DNA from: DASQDN01 sp963825845
GTDB lineage: Bacteria > Acidobacteriota > Terriglobia > Bryobacterales > Bryobacteraceae
Reading direction: 5' to 3'
NCBI GenBank assembly: GCA_963825845.1
Contig: CAWGVL010000073.1
Coordinates: 56,778-120,777 of the forward strand
DNA length: 64,000 nt
The translations under genes and the position numbers were made by a program. Of the stretch, positions 1-9,095 are shown one piece after another; within the stretch, counting starts at the first letter, position 1; each line of letters opens with the position of its first letter. The notes beneath the pieces are model-generated. The model was not told the DNA's origin. It saw only the letters and a program-made list of their open reading frames with translations, and searched no databases.

Positions 1-667
1 CTACAAGTTTTCCGTCGTGGATGATGGCAACGCGATCACAGAGCCGCTCTACCACCTCGAGGACATGGGATGTGAGAAAAATGGTGGCGCCTTGCCGCAC
101 CTGGTCGAGAAGAATCTCCTTCATCAAACGCGCGCCTACGGCATCAACGCCTTCGAAAGGTTCATCCATTAAGAACAATTGGGGGCGGTGGATGAGGGAG
201 GCAGCCATTGCCACCCGCTTGCGCATGCCCTTGGAATACTCCGCGATCAATTTTCGGCTGGTGTTGTCCAGTTCGAACAAGGTGATGAGTTCTCTCGCCC
301 GCTCGCGAGCCGTTGCTACGGAGAGCCGGTACATACGTCCGACGAACTCGACAAATTCGACGCCGGTCAGGTGATCGAAAAGCAACGACTCGTCTGGTAC
401 GACCCCGATCCGTGACTTGATCTCCACGTCTCGTCCCGGCATCGGCAAACCGAGGATTTCGATAGTGCCTGATGTCGGGGGTGAAAGGCCCATCAGCATG
501 CGGATCGTCGTAGTTTTTCCCGCGCCGTTTGGTCCGAGGAAGCCGAAGAAGCATCCCCGTGGGACCGTCAAGGTCAAACCGTCTACCGCCGGCTTCTGGC
601 CGTACGTCTTGCGAAGATCGCGAACGGCGATGGCAGGTAACGGATCGTCGGTCATGACTTTATCCAT
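1..667 (-). CDS. ABC transporter ATP-binding protein (partial, C-terminus cut by window edge)
   Basis: ATPase subunit of an ABC exporter of the CcmA/YhaQ type, which powers a membrane permease not present here. Translating the minus strand gives a Walker A (GPNGAGKTT, near residue 45), a signature loop (YSKGMRKR), a Walker B (LFLMDEPFEG) and the switch histidine (LTSH). The frame stays open to base 1, so the C-terminal part and the permease lie beyond the edge. ATG at 667 or the in-frame ATG at 655 could start it; neither has a clear ribosome binding site. It is divergent from the next operon. The family is certain; the substrate cannot be told. Confidence 0.93.
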   Translation of the reverse strand, partial: MDKVMTDDPLPAIAVRDLRKTYGQKPAVDGLTLTVPRGCFFGFLGPNGAGKTTTIRMLMGLSPPTSGTIEILGLPMPGRDVEIKSRIGVVPDESLLFDHLTGVEFVEFVGRMYRLSVATARERARELITLFELDNTSRKLIAEYSKGMRKRVAMAASLIHRPQLFLMDEPFEGVDAVGARLMKEILLDQVRQGATIFLTSHVLEVVERLCDRVAIIHDGKLV

Positions 668-803
668 GGTACAGGCGTTAAAACGCCGGCACAGCGGGCG
701 AAAGTAACCGTGAGCGTTCGACGCTATGAAATATAGTTGGCGTTCCACGGGTCCAACAAATGCCGGGCTTTCCGGCAACGAGAAAGAAAACGGAGGGAGT
801 TTT

Positions 804-1223
804 ATGGCAACACAAGACACACACTCGCTCGCCCCCACCGGCACCAATTCCGGTTCTGACACGGGCATTAAAGATAAAGTTTCCGACATGGCGTCGCACG
901 CCAAACATACGGCTGCTGATTGGGGCCGCAGTGCCGCATCCGCAATGGATCGCAATCTGCAATCGGCTGCGGGCGCCTTGGAGAACACCGCTTCCAAGCT
1001 AAGGGAGCGAGTCCCGGCATCAGGCAAAGTGAACGACATTGCGACAAAGACGGCCGATAAGTTTGAGACGACTGCACGGTACCTGCGCGAGCACGACACT
1101 CGCGATATGGTGTCTGGCATGGAGTCGCTGGTTCGCCGCAATCCCGGCGCATCGCTTTGCGCTGCGTTGGCTGTCGGATTTCTGATCGGAACGGCAATAA
1201 AGAGGGACCACGACGAGTATTAA
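804..1223 (+). CDS. ElaB/YqjD/DUF883-like membrane-anchored protein
   Basis: A 139-aa protein with a hydrophilic, Ala/Ser/Thr-rich helical N-terminal two thirds and one C-terminal hydrophobic helix rich in Gly and Ala (GASLCAALAVGFLIGTAIKR). This is the architecture of the ElaB/YqjD/DUF883 family, which in enterobacteria is tail-anchored in the inner membrane and linked to ribosomes and stationary phase. The start at 804 is chosen because GGAGGG lies 6-7 bases upstream; a longer in-frame form from 726 has no such site. It is followed by a YqjE-like and a DUF3618-like gene, matching the yqjDE arrangement. The role here is inferred from family only. Confidence 0.75.
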   Translation: MATQDTHSLAPTGTNSGSDTGIKDKVSDMASHAKHTAADWGRSAASAMDRNLQSAAGALENTASKLRERVPASGKVNDIATKTADKFETTARYLREHDTRDMVSGMESLVRRNPGASLCAALAVGFLIGTAIKRDHDEY

Positions 1224-1326
1224 AACTGCCGTTCGTTGTTCCAAACACACTCGGCTGAGTGAAGTGTGAGGTGGGCGTGAACGACGCATCAGGTCGTTCC
1301 TCGCACTTCGGGATGTAGGAGGTTTT

Positions 1327-1764
1327 ATGGACGATCCAGCCCGTTCGTCAGGAGGAGCGCTCGGAGAGTACGCCTATCAACAAGGTGGACGCGAGCGCCC
1401 CATGACCGAAGTACTGAAAGACATCGTTACCAATGTCCAGGAGATGGTGCGATCAGAGGTCCGCCTTGCACGCGTTGAATTGCGGGAAGAAGCCTCGAAG
1501 ACCGCGCGGGCCGGAGCAATGCTGGCAGCGGGGGCCGTTTTGGCCATGATCGCCGGTATATTTGGGCTCGTATTCATTGCGCAGCTTCTGGATATGGTGA
1601 TGCCTGATTGGGCGGCATCGTTGGTGATTACTCTGGCCATCGGTATAGCCGCAGCCGTATTGATTTCGAAAGGGCGCAGCCGTCTGCATGTGCCCACGCC
1701 GGAGAAAACAATAGAAAACGTGAAGGAGAACGTCGAATGGATGAAAAACCAGACCAAATCATGA
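1327..1764 (+). CDS. Phage-holin-3-superfamily (YqjE-like) membrane protein
   Basis: A 145-aa protein with an amphipathic N-terminal region (VRSEVRLARVELREEA) and two long transmembrane helices, roughly residues 57-80 and 88-110. This matches the YqjE/DUF1469 'phage holin 3_6' family. Despite the name, members sit in ordinary chromosomal operons with YqjD-type proteins, and no phage genes are nearby. AGGAGG precedes the ATG. Its 3' end overlaps the next gene by 28 bases, which implies translational coupling. Probable role: membrane stress or envelope organisation (inference). Confidence 0.8.
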   Translation: MDDPARSSGGALGEYAYQQGGRERPMTEVLKDIVTNVQEMVRSEVRLARVELREEASKTARAGAMLAAGAVLAMIAGIFGLVFIAQLLDMVMPDWAASLVITLAIGIAAAVLISKGRSRLHVPTPEKTIENVKENVEWMKNQTKS

Positions 1765-2501
1765 GCCACATCGAATCGCAGAGGAACGAGTTGGGCCGCA
1801 ACTTGAACGAACTCGAAACCCGCGTGAGGCGTACTACAGACTGGCGGGCGCAGTTTGACCGTAATCCGATGTTGATGATGGGTGTCGCTCTTGGAGGCGG
1901 ACTCCTGTTAGGCACAATTACGGGGAGCAGCCGTAAGAGCAGCCGATCTTCGTGGTCCTCTTCGGCAAAAAGCTACGGAACCTCGAATGTGAGCCCTTCG
2001 TCAGGGTACACTTCACCGTCAAGTTACGGTTCCTCTTCACCCGGCTACGGACTGGCGGGAGCGGGCGCAGGCTATGCGGCCGGCAAGGCGTCAAGCTCTT
2101 CGACGCTCCGCGAGCAGCGGAGAAAGGCCACCGATACGCTTGAGCAGATGAAGGCCGCCTTGATCGGATTCGCGACAGCCAAGGTGAAAGAGTTTATGAC
2201 AGAGGCGCTGCCTGGATTCAACCAGCATCTCGATGAAGCGGAGCGGCGTCATCAGGAATTTCACCAGGCTGGCCGGGATCAACAGGGTCAGCACAGCCCG
2301 AGCTACGGCCAGGGGACGTCCGAACAGCAACGCAGTGATTACGGGTCCGGCCAATCTGGGCAGTATGGCGCGGGCCAGCAGCCCGGGGAATCGTCTAGAA
2401 CCGGATCGACAGGAACCCAGACAACTGGCGCGACTCGTACGGAGCAATCTACGAATACGCCCTACAGTCAGGATCCTATAAAGACGGGATTGAACACGTA
2501 A
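1737..2501 (+). CDS. DUF3618-type protein with Ser/Gly/Gln-rich tail
   Basis: A 254-aa protein. Residues 9-45 match DUF3618 (IESQRNELGRNLNELETRV), followed by a short glycine-rich membrane segment near residues 48-63. A Ser/Tyr/Gly-rich linker follows, then a charged helical stretch (about 120-175) and a Gln/Ser/Gly/Thr-rich low-complexity tail. The ATG at 1737 is chosen because AAGGAGA lies just upstream and the DUF3618 homology begins directly after it; the frame runs open further upstream inside the preceding gene. It overlaps the YqjE-like gene and closes the three-gene operon. The disordered tail is longer than is typical for this family. Confidence 0.75.
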   Translation: MDEKPDQIMSHIESQRNELGRNLNELETRVRRTTDWRAQFDRNPMLMMGVALGGGLLLGTITGSSRKSSRSSWSSSAKSYGTSNVSPSSGYTSPSSYGSSSPGYGLAGAGAGYAAGKASSSSTLREQRRKATDTLEQMKAALIGFATAKVKEFMTEALPGFNQHLDEAERRHQEFHQAGRDQQGQHSPSYGQGTSEQQRSDYGSGQSGQYGAGQQPGESSRTGSTGTQTTGATRTEQSTNTPYSQDPIKTGLNT

Positions 2502-2528
2502 CGAACCCTGACAACCTGGGAAGAAGGA

Positions 2529-2558
2529 GGCGGGACCGGATTTCCGGGTCCGCCTTTT
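2529..2558 (+). terminator. Intrinsic terminator after the YqjE/DUF3618 operon
   Basis: A GC-rich inverted repeat at 2529-2540 and 2543-2554 (left arm GGCGGGACCGGA), with one mismatch and one G-U pair, is followed by TTTT at 2555-2558. It lies 27 bases past the operon stop. It may also serve the convergent methyltransferase gene on the other strand. Confidence 0.7.
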
Positions 2559-2561
2559 CGT

Positions 2562-3227
2562 TCACATAACCTTCTTTCTAAAAATGAAGATATGTTGGCG
2601 CGGAAGGTCGCTTAGCGTCTCCGCCAGTTTGAATCCCTCCGCCTCAACCTCGGCTTTGGCTTCCTGAACGCTCATCTTGTGCTCGGAACGAATAGGGATG
2701 TGTGGATCTTCCTTTCGATATTCGAGCAACACCAGTCGTCCGTCGGTCTTAAGCGCCTGCTTCATCTTCTGCAGCATTCTCTGAGGTTGCGACAACTCGT
2801 GATACACATCGACCATCAGGATCAAATCGCAGGATTCCGGGGAGAGATGCGGATCCGACTCTGATCCCAAAATCGGTTGGATATTGGTAAGTTTTGCTTT
2901 CGCCGCGCGATCTTTGAGTATGGCGAGCATTTCAGGCTGAACGTCGACCGCGAGTATTTTTCCCGTAGGCGCTACACGCTTCGCAATTCGAATGCTGAAA
3001 TAACCGACACCAGCCCCCACATCGGCGACGACCATTCCTGGTTTTATTCCAATTTTATCGAGCGCTGTCTCGGGCAATTCCTCGATTTCGCGTTCAGACC
3101 GCTCCAGCCAGTCCGCTCCGCCGATGCCCATGATATTCGCGATTCTCCTGCCGGTAATCGGATGTTCGGATTGAGCTGTAATGATACTTACGGTCAGCGC
3201 GGCGAGAAGAAGTTGCTTCAAATACAT
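2562..3227 (-). CDS. Secreted class I SAM-dependent methyltransferase
   Basis: A 221-aa protein with a hydrophobic leader (LKQLLLAALTVSIITAQS), then a Rossmann methyltransferase fold. Motif I is VADVGAGVGYFS near residue 75, an acidic residue follows beta-2 (AVDVQPEML), and motif IV is LILMVDVYHEL. This resembles the UbiE/Methyltransf_11-type exported proteins common in Acidobacteria. The ATG at 3227 is used because longer forms would run through the divergent lipoprotein start, and the leader begins here. The substrate is unknown; an exported SAM enzyme is unusual because SAM is cytoplasmic, so the leader may instead be a membrane anchor. Confidence 0.85.
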   Translation of the reverse strand: MYLKQLLLAALTVSIITAQSEHPITGRRIANIMGIGGADWLERSEREIEELPETALDKIGIKPGMVVADVGAGVGYFSIRIAKRVAPTGKILAVDVQPEMLAILKDRAAKAKLTNIQPILGSESDPHLSPESCDLILMVDVYHELSQPQRMLQKMKQALKTDGRLVLLEYRKEDPHIPIRSEHKMSVQEAKAEVEAEGFKLAETLSDLPRQHIFIFRKKVM

Positions 3228-3259
3228 GATCGACTTACAGTGAAGAATACAATACCAAT

Positions 3260-3766
3260 ATGCTTTCAGCCAAAACTGCGAGGCGGGTTGTCCTGCCGGC
3301 CACAGTCCTGGTCCTTTTTTGCGCCGCAATTGTCACAGGGTGCAGTAAATCGCGAGACGCATCCTTCATAGGTACGTTTCGCATGGGCGAACGGGTACAG
3401 TTGGGACCGCTGGTGTACCAGGTACTCGAATCCGATTGGCGAACCGAACTCGGCGGTGGCGGACGGACGCCGAAAGACCGGTATTTGTTCGCGAAGGTAA
3501 GTATCACAAATAGCTCGGGATCGCCCGTGTTGGTACCTGGCTTCACCATTGAAGGCCGCGGCAAAACCTACTCCGAAGTATCCGAGGACATGGACAAGGT
3601 GGACAACTGGTTAGGCCTGCTTCGCAGTATCGGACCATCCCAGACTGAGCAGGGTTGGGTAGTCTTCGATGCGCCTATGGCCGCCTACAAGATGATTGTC
3701 ACGGACGGCGGCGAGGTCGGCGCGGAGAAAACGGCTCATGTCGAGATCCCGGTTCACCTCGAGTAA
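3260..3766 (+). CDS. Lipoprotein, DUF4352-like
   Basis: A 168-aa protein with a type II signal peptide ending in a lipobox (VTGC, Cys about residue 28). A beta-rich domain follows, with features of DUF4352/telomeric-repeat-binding-like immunoglobulin folds: GPLVYQVLESDW, then LFAKVSITNSSGSPV. It is divergent from the methyltransferase with only 32 bases between the starts. TACAAT at 3248-3253 sits about 7 bases before the ATG, so transcription could begin at or next to the start codon. Likely an extracytoplasmic binding or stabilising lipoprotein; no partner is evident. Confidence 0.7.
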   Translation: MLSAKTARRVVLPATVLVLFCAAIVTGCSKSRDASFIGTFRMGERVQLGPLVYQVLESDWRTELGGGGRTPKDRYLFAKVSITNSSGSPVLVPGFTIEGRGKTYSEVSEDMDKVDNWLGLLRSIGPSQTEQGWVVFDAPMAAYKMIVTDGGEVGAEKTAHVEIPVHLE

Positions 3767-3811
3767 TCAGTTCTGCTGACCTGGCCTGCTTTGTTATCCT
3801 GCGATCAACGC

Positions 3812-4700
3812 ATGGCGCAAATACTTGATGGCAAGTGGGTTCGTGATCAGATCCTGAGCGAATGGAAAGATCGGTCAAGCTGCGCTCGGCGCGACGAAAC
3901 GCCGTCCCGGACTTGCCGTCATCCTCGTTGGATCGGACCCGGCTTCGGAGATTTACGTCCGAAACAAGATCAAAGCGTGCGAACAGATGGGCGTGTACAG
4001 CGAGAAGCACACCCCTTCCGAATCAGTGACGACCGAGGAGTTGCTCGAACTAGTTGAGTCTTTGAACCAGCGGGACGAGATCGACGGGATTCTTGTGCAG
4101 ATGCCGTTGCCTCGCCAGGTGGACTCACGGAAGATCCTGGTTGCTCTCCGGCCCGACAAGGACGTTGACGGATTTCATCCAGTGAATGTCGGCAATCTGG
4201 TCGCAAACATTCCCGCTCCGCGACCATGTACCCCCGCCGGAATAATCGAATTGCTGAAGCGGTACAAGATACCGATCTCCGGCCGTAACGCGGTGGTGAT
4301 CGGACGAAGCGACATTGTGGGCAAACCAATGGCTCTCCTGCTCCTTCATGAGAGTGCGACCGTGACGGTCTGCCACTCTCGTACGTCCAATCTGCCCGAG
4401 GAATGCCGACGCGCCGACATCCTGGTTGCCGCCATTGGAAGGCCCGCCTTCGTCACCCGCGACTTCATCAAACCGGGGGCCACGGTAATCGATGTCGGAA
4501 TCAACCGCCTCACCGATCCAGCCGAGATGAAGGATATATTCGGCGATGCCCCATCCCGTTCGGTGATCGGCGATGTCCATCCGGTTCAGGTCGAATCGGT
4601 AGCGGGCGCCTTCACGCCCGTACCGGGCGGAGTCGGCCCCCTGACGATCGCCATGCTGATGGTGAACACGATTCAGGCAGCGGAACGCCATCTTTCATGA
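3812..4700 (+). CDS. folD: Bifunctional methylenetetrahydrofolate dehydrogenase/cyclohydrolase (frameshifted)
   Basis: FolD interconverts 5,10-methylene-THF and 10-formyl-THF in the cytoplasm using NADP. The start is MAQILDGKWVRDQI. After a one-base frame change near 3866-3880 the protein continues with the FolD core: the YVRNKIKAC motif with the catalytic-type Lys, ILVQMPLP, KDVDGFHP, GRSDIVGKP and the C-terminal PVPGGVGPLT. Length is normal for the family once the break is bridged. Because the gene is essential in most bacteria and fully conserved elsewhere, the break is probably a sequencing indel. It overlaps coaE by 4 bases (ATGA). A folate link to the gcv operon in this window is plausible. 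Confidence 0.95.
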
Positions 4701-5302
4701 TCCGCGCCGGTCTCACCGGCGGCTTGGCATGCGGTAAGAGCTTCGTCAGCCGTGTGTTCGAAGAACTCGGATGTCACGTTGTCCGCGCCGACCAGCTCGG
4801 GCGCGAGGTGCTGATGATAAACGGCGAGGCCTATCAACCCGTAGTCGATCTTTTCGGACCGGCCATTCTCGACGGCGAAGGCAACATCGATCGAAAGAAG
4901 CTGGCCGCCGTGGTGTTTGCCGCGCCTGACCGGCTTGCTCAGTTGAACGCCATCGTTCACCCGGCCGTGATTCGCAGGGAGGAAGAGTTTCTGCGCCAGT
5001 CGGAGTTGTCCGATCCCTCCGGAATTGGGATCGTAGAAGCGGCGATACTAATAGAAACGGGAAGTCACCGCCGTTTCGCCAAGCTGATCGTGGTCGTCTG
5101 CACCCCCGAGCAGCAGATGGAGCGAGCGCTACGCCGTGACGGTAGCACTCCGGACGAGGTGCGAGCGCGCCTTAGCCGGCAGATGCCTGTGGAGGAAAAG
5201 CGCCGGTACGCCGATTACGTAATTGACACGTCCGGCACGAAGGAGTCTACCGTGGAGCAGACCACGGCGGTCTATAAAGCACTTCGGAGTTTGGAGAGAT
5301 GA
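4697..5302 (+). CDS. coaE: Dephospho-CoA kinase
   Basis: A 201-aa enzyme catalysing the last step of coenzyme A synthesis, ATP-dependent 3'-phosphorylation of dephospho-CoA. It has the P-loop GLTGGLACGKS at residues 5-15, a conserved acidic DQLGREV segment, LNAIVHPAV, and the C-terminal YVIDTSG of the family. Length is normal. The ATG overlaps the folD stop (ATGA) and its own stop overlaps the htrA start (ATGA), so folD-coaE-htrA are translationally coupled. No frame breaks. Confidence 0.96.
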   Translation: MIRAGLTGGLACGKSFVSRVFEELGCHVVRADQLGREVLMINGEAYQPVVDLFGPAILDGEGNIDRKKLAAVVFAAPDRLAQLNAIVHPAVIRREEEFLRQSELSDPSGIGIVEAAILIETGSHRRFAKLIVVVCTPEQQMERALRRDGSTPDEVRARLSRQMPVEEKRRYADYVIDTSGTKESTVEQTTAVYKALRSLER

Positions 5303-6445
5303 AATTGCGAGTTCTGCTATTAGCCACCTGCTTGATCGCCGGGTTTATCTTCATCACGAGTCGGGGCAACCCGGTATTTGATCGTCTGCTGGATCCGATC
5401 CGCGGCCGTGCCGTGGCCTGGAGCGGTCCGGAAAGCCCGCGGACGGCTGGTCTGAGTTCGGACGAGATAAACAACATCGACATCTATAAGCGGGCTCGCC
5501 TTGGCACTGTGCACATAACCAGCACGGTGTACCGTCGTGGCTGGTTTATGGAGGTGATCCCGTCGCGTGACATCGGCAGCGGATTCATTCTCGACAACGC
5601 GGGAAACATCCTGACCAACAGCCATGTACTGCAGGGCGGTGGGAAAATTCAGGTCACGCTCGAGAATCACGACACCTATGACGCGACGGTTCTCTATCGC
5701 GATCGAAGGAATGACCTGGCCCTGATTCGAATCCACCCGAAGAAAAAGGTCGAGGTACTGCCGCTAGGCGATTCCGATCCTCTGCAGGTAGGGCAGAAAG
5801 TTCTCGCCATCGGCAATCCGTACGGTTTGGAAGGAACGCTGACAACTGGTGTCGTCAGTTCCCTCGGGCGCAATATCCGTGATGAAAAGGGAATCGAACT
5901 CGAGGGCATGATCCAGACGGACGCCGCGATTAACCCGGGCAATAGCGGCGGGCCTTTATTGGATTCCCATGGCAACGTGATCGGAATCAACACGGCCATC
6001 TATGGCAGCGGCAACATGGGTATCGGGTTCGCGATGCCGATCAATCGTGCCAAAGCGATGATCGAGGACTACAAAGCCGGAAAGTCATTCAGACGTCCGC
6101 GGATTGGCCTTGCCGTCGCGTACGTGGCCGGCGACATCGCTGAAGCGCTGCAGCTTCCGGCTGAAGGCGGCTTGTTGATTCAGGGTATTGAGCGCGGGTC
6201 CGCGGCAGAAGCTGGCAGGTTTGCGCGGACCACGGCAATATGTCGCGATCGGCAACGTCGAAATCGGGGTTGGCGGCGATCTCATCATGGCGATCGAAGG
6301 TCAGCCAGTCGATCGAAATGACGCCATCACCCGTGCCATGGCTCGCAAGCGTCCGGGAGACCGGCTCGCGATGAAGATCTTTCGCAACGGCCGAACGCAG
6401 AACATAACGGTCATCCTGGGCGAGGATCCTGGAGACGCTTTATAA
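5299..6445 (+). CDS. Periplasmic HtrA/DegP-type serine protease with PDZ domain (frameshifted)
   Basis: A protein-quality-control serine protease. An N-terminal hydrophobic anchor (residues 4-20) is followed by a trypsin-like domain with the catalytic triad His109 (NSHVL), Asp139 (NDLAL) and Ser216 (GNSGGP). A single PDZ domain lies in the last third. The frame shifts near 6214 inside the PDZ domain: EGGLLIQGIERGSAAEA continues as AGLRGPRQYVAIGN in the next frame to the stop at 6445. A one-base indel explains it. A single PDZ and a membrane anchor fit DegS/HtrA2-like proteases better than DegP. Coupled to coaE by ATGA overlap. Confidence 0.93.
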
Positions 6446-6477
6446 CCCGTACCGAGGCAGCGCTTTTTGTCCTGCTG

Positions 6478-7983
6478 TTGATCCCGTCAGCAATTGTGGC
6501 GTGGGTCAACTTGGACATGCCTCAGTTCGGCGCTGTTCACGACGATAGTATCTATTACGTTTCCGCGAAAGCCTGGGCCACCGGGCAGGGACATAGAATC
6601 ATCTCCCTGCCCGGCGAGCCCTGGCAAACCAAGTACCCTCCTCTTTACCCGCTGCTGCTTTCGGTTGTTTGGCGTATCGCGCCCGAGTTTCCTTCGAATC
6701 TGAGACTCGCCACGCTGTTCGCCTGGATGCTGCTTCCACCTTTGTTATGGCTGGTCCGCGTGCTATACCGGCGTTACGGATTTCCCGCATGGGCCGCATG
6801 GTTGATGATCGCAGTCCTGGCTGTCAACCCGTACGTGCAGTTGTTCAGCCGGTCGTTATTCAGCGAGATTCCGTTTACGCTCATGCTGCTCGGAGTTTTG
6901 CTACTGTCGCCTCGATGGGCGGCAGTTGCGGGAGTCCTGGCAGGTCTCGCATATCTCACGAGAACAGCGGGGCTGCCGCTGCTGATCGCCATCCCGTGTG
7001 TCTATGCGATGCGGCGAGAGTGGCGTTGCGCGGCTGTTTTTGTCGCAACGATGGTGCCGTTGATCGTGGCATGGAGTTTATGGAGTGGAACTCACAAGCT
7101 GCGGAGTGATGATCTCTACTTCATGTACTACGTCGATTACATCGGGTATGAGTTTCACAACGTAACCTCGTCCAACTTCCTCCTCGTTCTTTGGAAAAAC
7201 TTCGATGCGGTCATGACGGGCATGGGATCACTGATACTTCCTTTCAGCGACTCTCCGATCACGAAGATTCTGACTCAGACCATTGCGGTAGCTATGAGCG
7301 CCGGCATTTACAGGCTGGCTCGCGATCGGGAAGAAGTGCGTGCTTACGCGATTTATTTTGCGCTTTTCGCCATGATGCTGGTCCTGTGGCACTACCCCCC
7401 AAACGCGCGCTTTCTCTTCCCGGTATTTCCACTTTTGCTGGCCGGGTTTGCTTACCAGGTCACGCATACGGTGCGGATCGTCCGAAAGGCCTATGCAGAT
7501 CCGAGGCAGAAGAGCGCAGCGATCATTTTCACGATCGTACTGGCAATGATCACGTTTCCCATTCTCCGCAATAATTACGAGTTCATCTTTGAGATCGCGC
7601 CGTCCGCGCAACGGTCTGAACGCGCCATCAGTGCGGAGATTACCGCGTGCGCGATCAGAATGCGCGCCGAATTGCCGCCCGATGCCCGGATCGCTTCGCA
7701 TCACGACGCGATTCTGAACCTTCTGACTGGCCGGACCTCCATGCGAATGACGATTCCGCCGATCTACTGGTATGAGGATCGGTTTGACGAAATGGTCAAT
7801 CACTATATCCGCATTCCACAGATCGCGCGCGAGCATGGCATGACGCACGTCTTCCTACATCGCAGATTTCACGCCGATCTTAACGATGACCAGCACCGTC
7901 GATTCCTGAACGCAGTCGACCATAGCCCAGACCTGCGTGAACTGTTTGGGTGCGGCGAAGCGACTGTGTATGAACTCCGGTAA
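6478..7983 (+). CDS. Polytopic membrane protein, glycosyltransferase family 39/ArnT-like
   Basis: About 500 aa with roughly ten hydrophobic segments. An early periplasmic loop carries an acidic pair (VHDDSIYYVSAKAWATG) and a WQTKYPPLYP motif, as in GT-C enzymes that transfer sugars from polyprenyl-phosphate donors. The C-terminal 120 residues are soluble and probably periplasmic. The start is uncertain: TTG at 6478 falls within the first membrane helix, and the open frame continues upstream over the end of htrA without an ATG, so the true start may be hidden by an indel. A degraded second copy lies directly downstream. The donor and acceptor are unknown. Confidence 0.75.
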   Translation: MIPSAIVAWVNLDMPQFGAVHDDSIYYVSAKAWATGQGHRIISLPGEPWQTKYPPLYPLLLSVVWRIAPEFPSNLRLATLFAWMLLPPLLWLVRVLYRRYGFPAWAAWLMIAVLAVNPYVQLFSRSLFSEIPFTLMLLGVLLLSPRWAAVAGVLAGLAYLTRTAGLPLLIAIPCVYAMRREWRCAAVFVATMVPLIVAWSLWSGTHKLRSDDLYFMYYVDYIGYEFHNVTSSNFLLVLWKNFDAVMTGMGSLILPFSDSPITKILTQTIAVAMSAGIYRLARDREEVRAYAIYFALFAMMLVLWHYPPNARFLFPVFPLLLAGFAYQVTHTVRIVRKAYADPRQKSAAIIFTIVLAMITFPILRNNYEFIFEIAPSAQRSERAISAEITACAIRMRAELPPDARIASHHDAILNLLTGRTSMRMTIPPIYWYEDRFDEMVNHYIRIPQIAREHGMTHVFLHRRFHADLNDDQHRRFLNAVDHSPDLRELFGCGEATVYELR

Positions 7984-9095
7984 TCGCCTCCTGCATTCTT
8001 CTGCTTATTCTCGCGCTCATGCCTTCGGATTCCTGGACGTTTCGCAAGATGCCGCAGTTTGGCGAAGGAGATGATGACGCGATTCTTTCTCCTCCGCGAA
8101 GTCGCTGGCGGATGGGCGAGGCTGTCGGGTCGCGAGTTTACGGAATGAGCCGTTCCAGACGAAGCGTCCGCCGCTGTATCCTGCCCTTCTCGGTGTTATT
8201 TGGCGGGTATTGCCGAGTTCCCCGTGGACCTGGAATACACCTGCTCCTCGTGTGGCTTCCGTTGCCGTTGCTCGCTGCCGTCTCCGCAATCAACTACAGT
8301 CGGCCTGGGAACCTTACCTTTCAGCCGCTGTTCTTACGGTGAATCCTTATACCGTCAGGTTCGCAAGAGCCTGCGCAGAACTGTTTGCACAGCGGTCCTG
8401 ATCGCGGCGTTGCTTCTCCCGCGTGACCGGCCAATTGCAGCGGTTTGCTGGCAAGTCTTGCATAGGGTGCGCGCACGGCTGGTGTGGCCGTGATCGTTGT
8501 CGCCCCTGCTATCTTTCTCTGGCGACGCAAATATAAGAAAGCCCTTCGATTCACGATAGGAGTCACGCCGTTCGTGCTCGGATGTAATTGGTGAGTACGC
8601 GCGCATCGACTTCATAGAGCGGATCCAAATCTGCTCTTCATGTACGGCAGCTACAAACGCATGTCGCTCTTTGCCGTCGTGTATACCGGCATCTTACTCG
8701 TTTGGCACTCCATCCGGGTGAGCGATTCCTGTATCCGGTATTCCCACTATTTGATTTCGGCATGTATGTCGAATTCACACGCTCGGCTCAAGCATTGCAA
8801 TCGTCGCACCAGCCTGGCGCAGCGATTGCAGTCGGATCCTTGCGTGCAATATTCTCCACGTTCGTGATCTGGAGTAAGGGCAGATTTTCTGCTGCATTCC
8901 ATTCCATCCAACATGGCTGCACACCGCGCGAATTTGGCTCCAAACCGCGAGGCGTTCGCGTGGACGAGGGCACGTGATTCCGGTATGTCTTCACGGAAGA
9001 CGAGCAGGCAAAGACTTCCCGGCGTATCGGACAGACCGACGAGATCTGTAGCATTTCGCACCGGATCCCTGGTGGTCCCGAGGACGTCACCGTAG
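7984..9095 (+). pseudogene. Decayed tandem paralogue of the upstream GT-C-like membrane protein
   Basis: No intact reading frame covers this stretch, but conceptual translation across frames recovers collinear matches to the preceding gene. These are MPQFGEGDDDAI near 8050 (intact copy: MPQFGAVHDDSI), NEPFQTKRPPLYPALLGVIW near 8140-8200 (GEPWQTKYPPLYPLLLSVVW), NPYTVRFAR near 8340 (NPYVQLFSR), an ARTAGVAVIVVAPAIF helix near 8475 (TRTAGLPLLIAIPCVY), and GERFLYPVFPLFDFG near 8720 (NARFLFPVFPLLLAG). Parts between these are missing and stops occur in every frame. This is far more disrupted than the single-indel genes around it, so true decay after tandem duplication is likely. Confidence 0.75.

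Noticed and set aside
1327..1764. A phage holin and hence prophage
   Set aside because: The 'holin 3_6' name covers YqjE-like chromosomal proteins. No lysin, capsid, integrase or tail gene is present.
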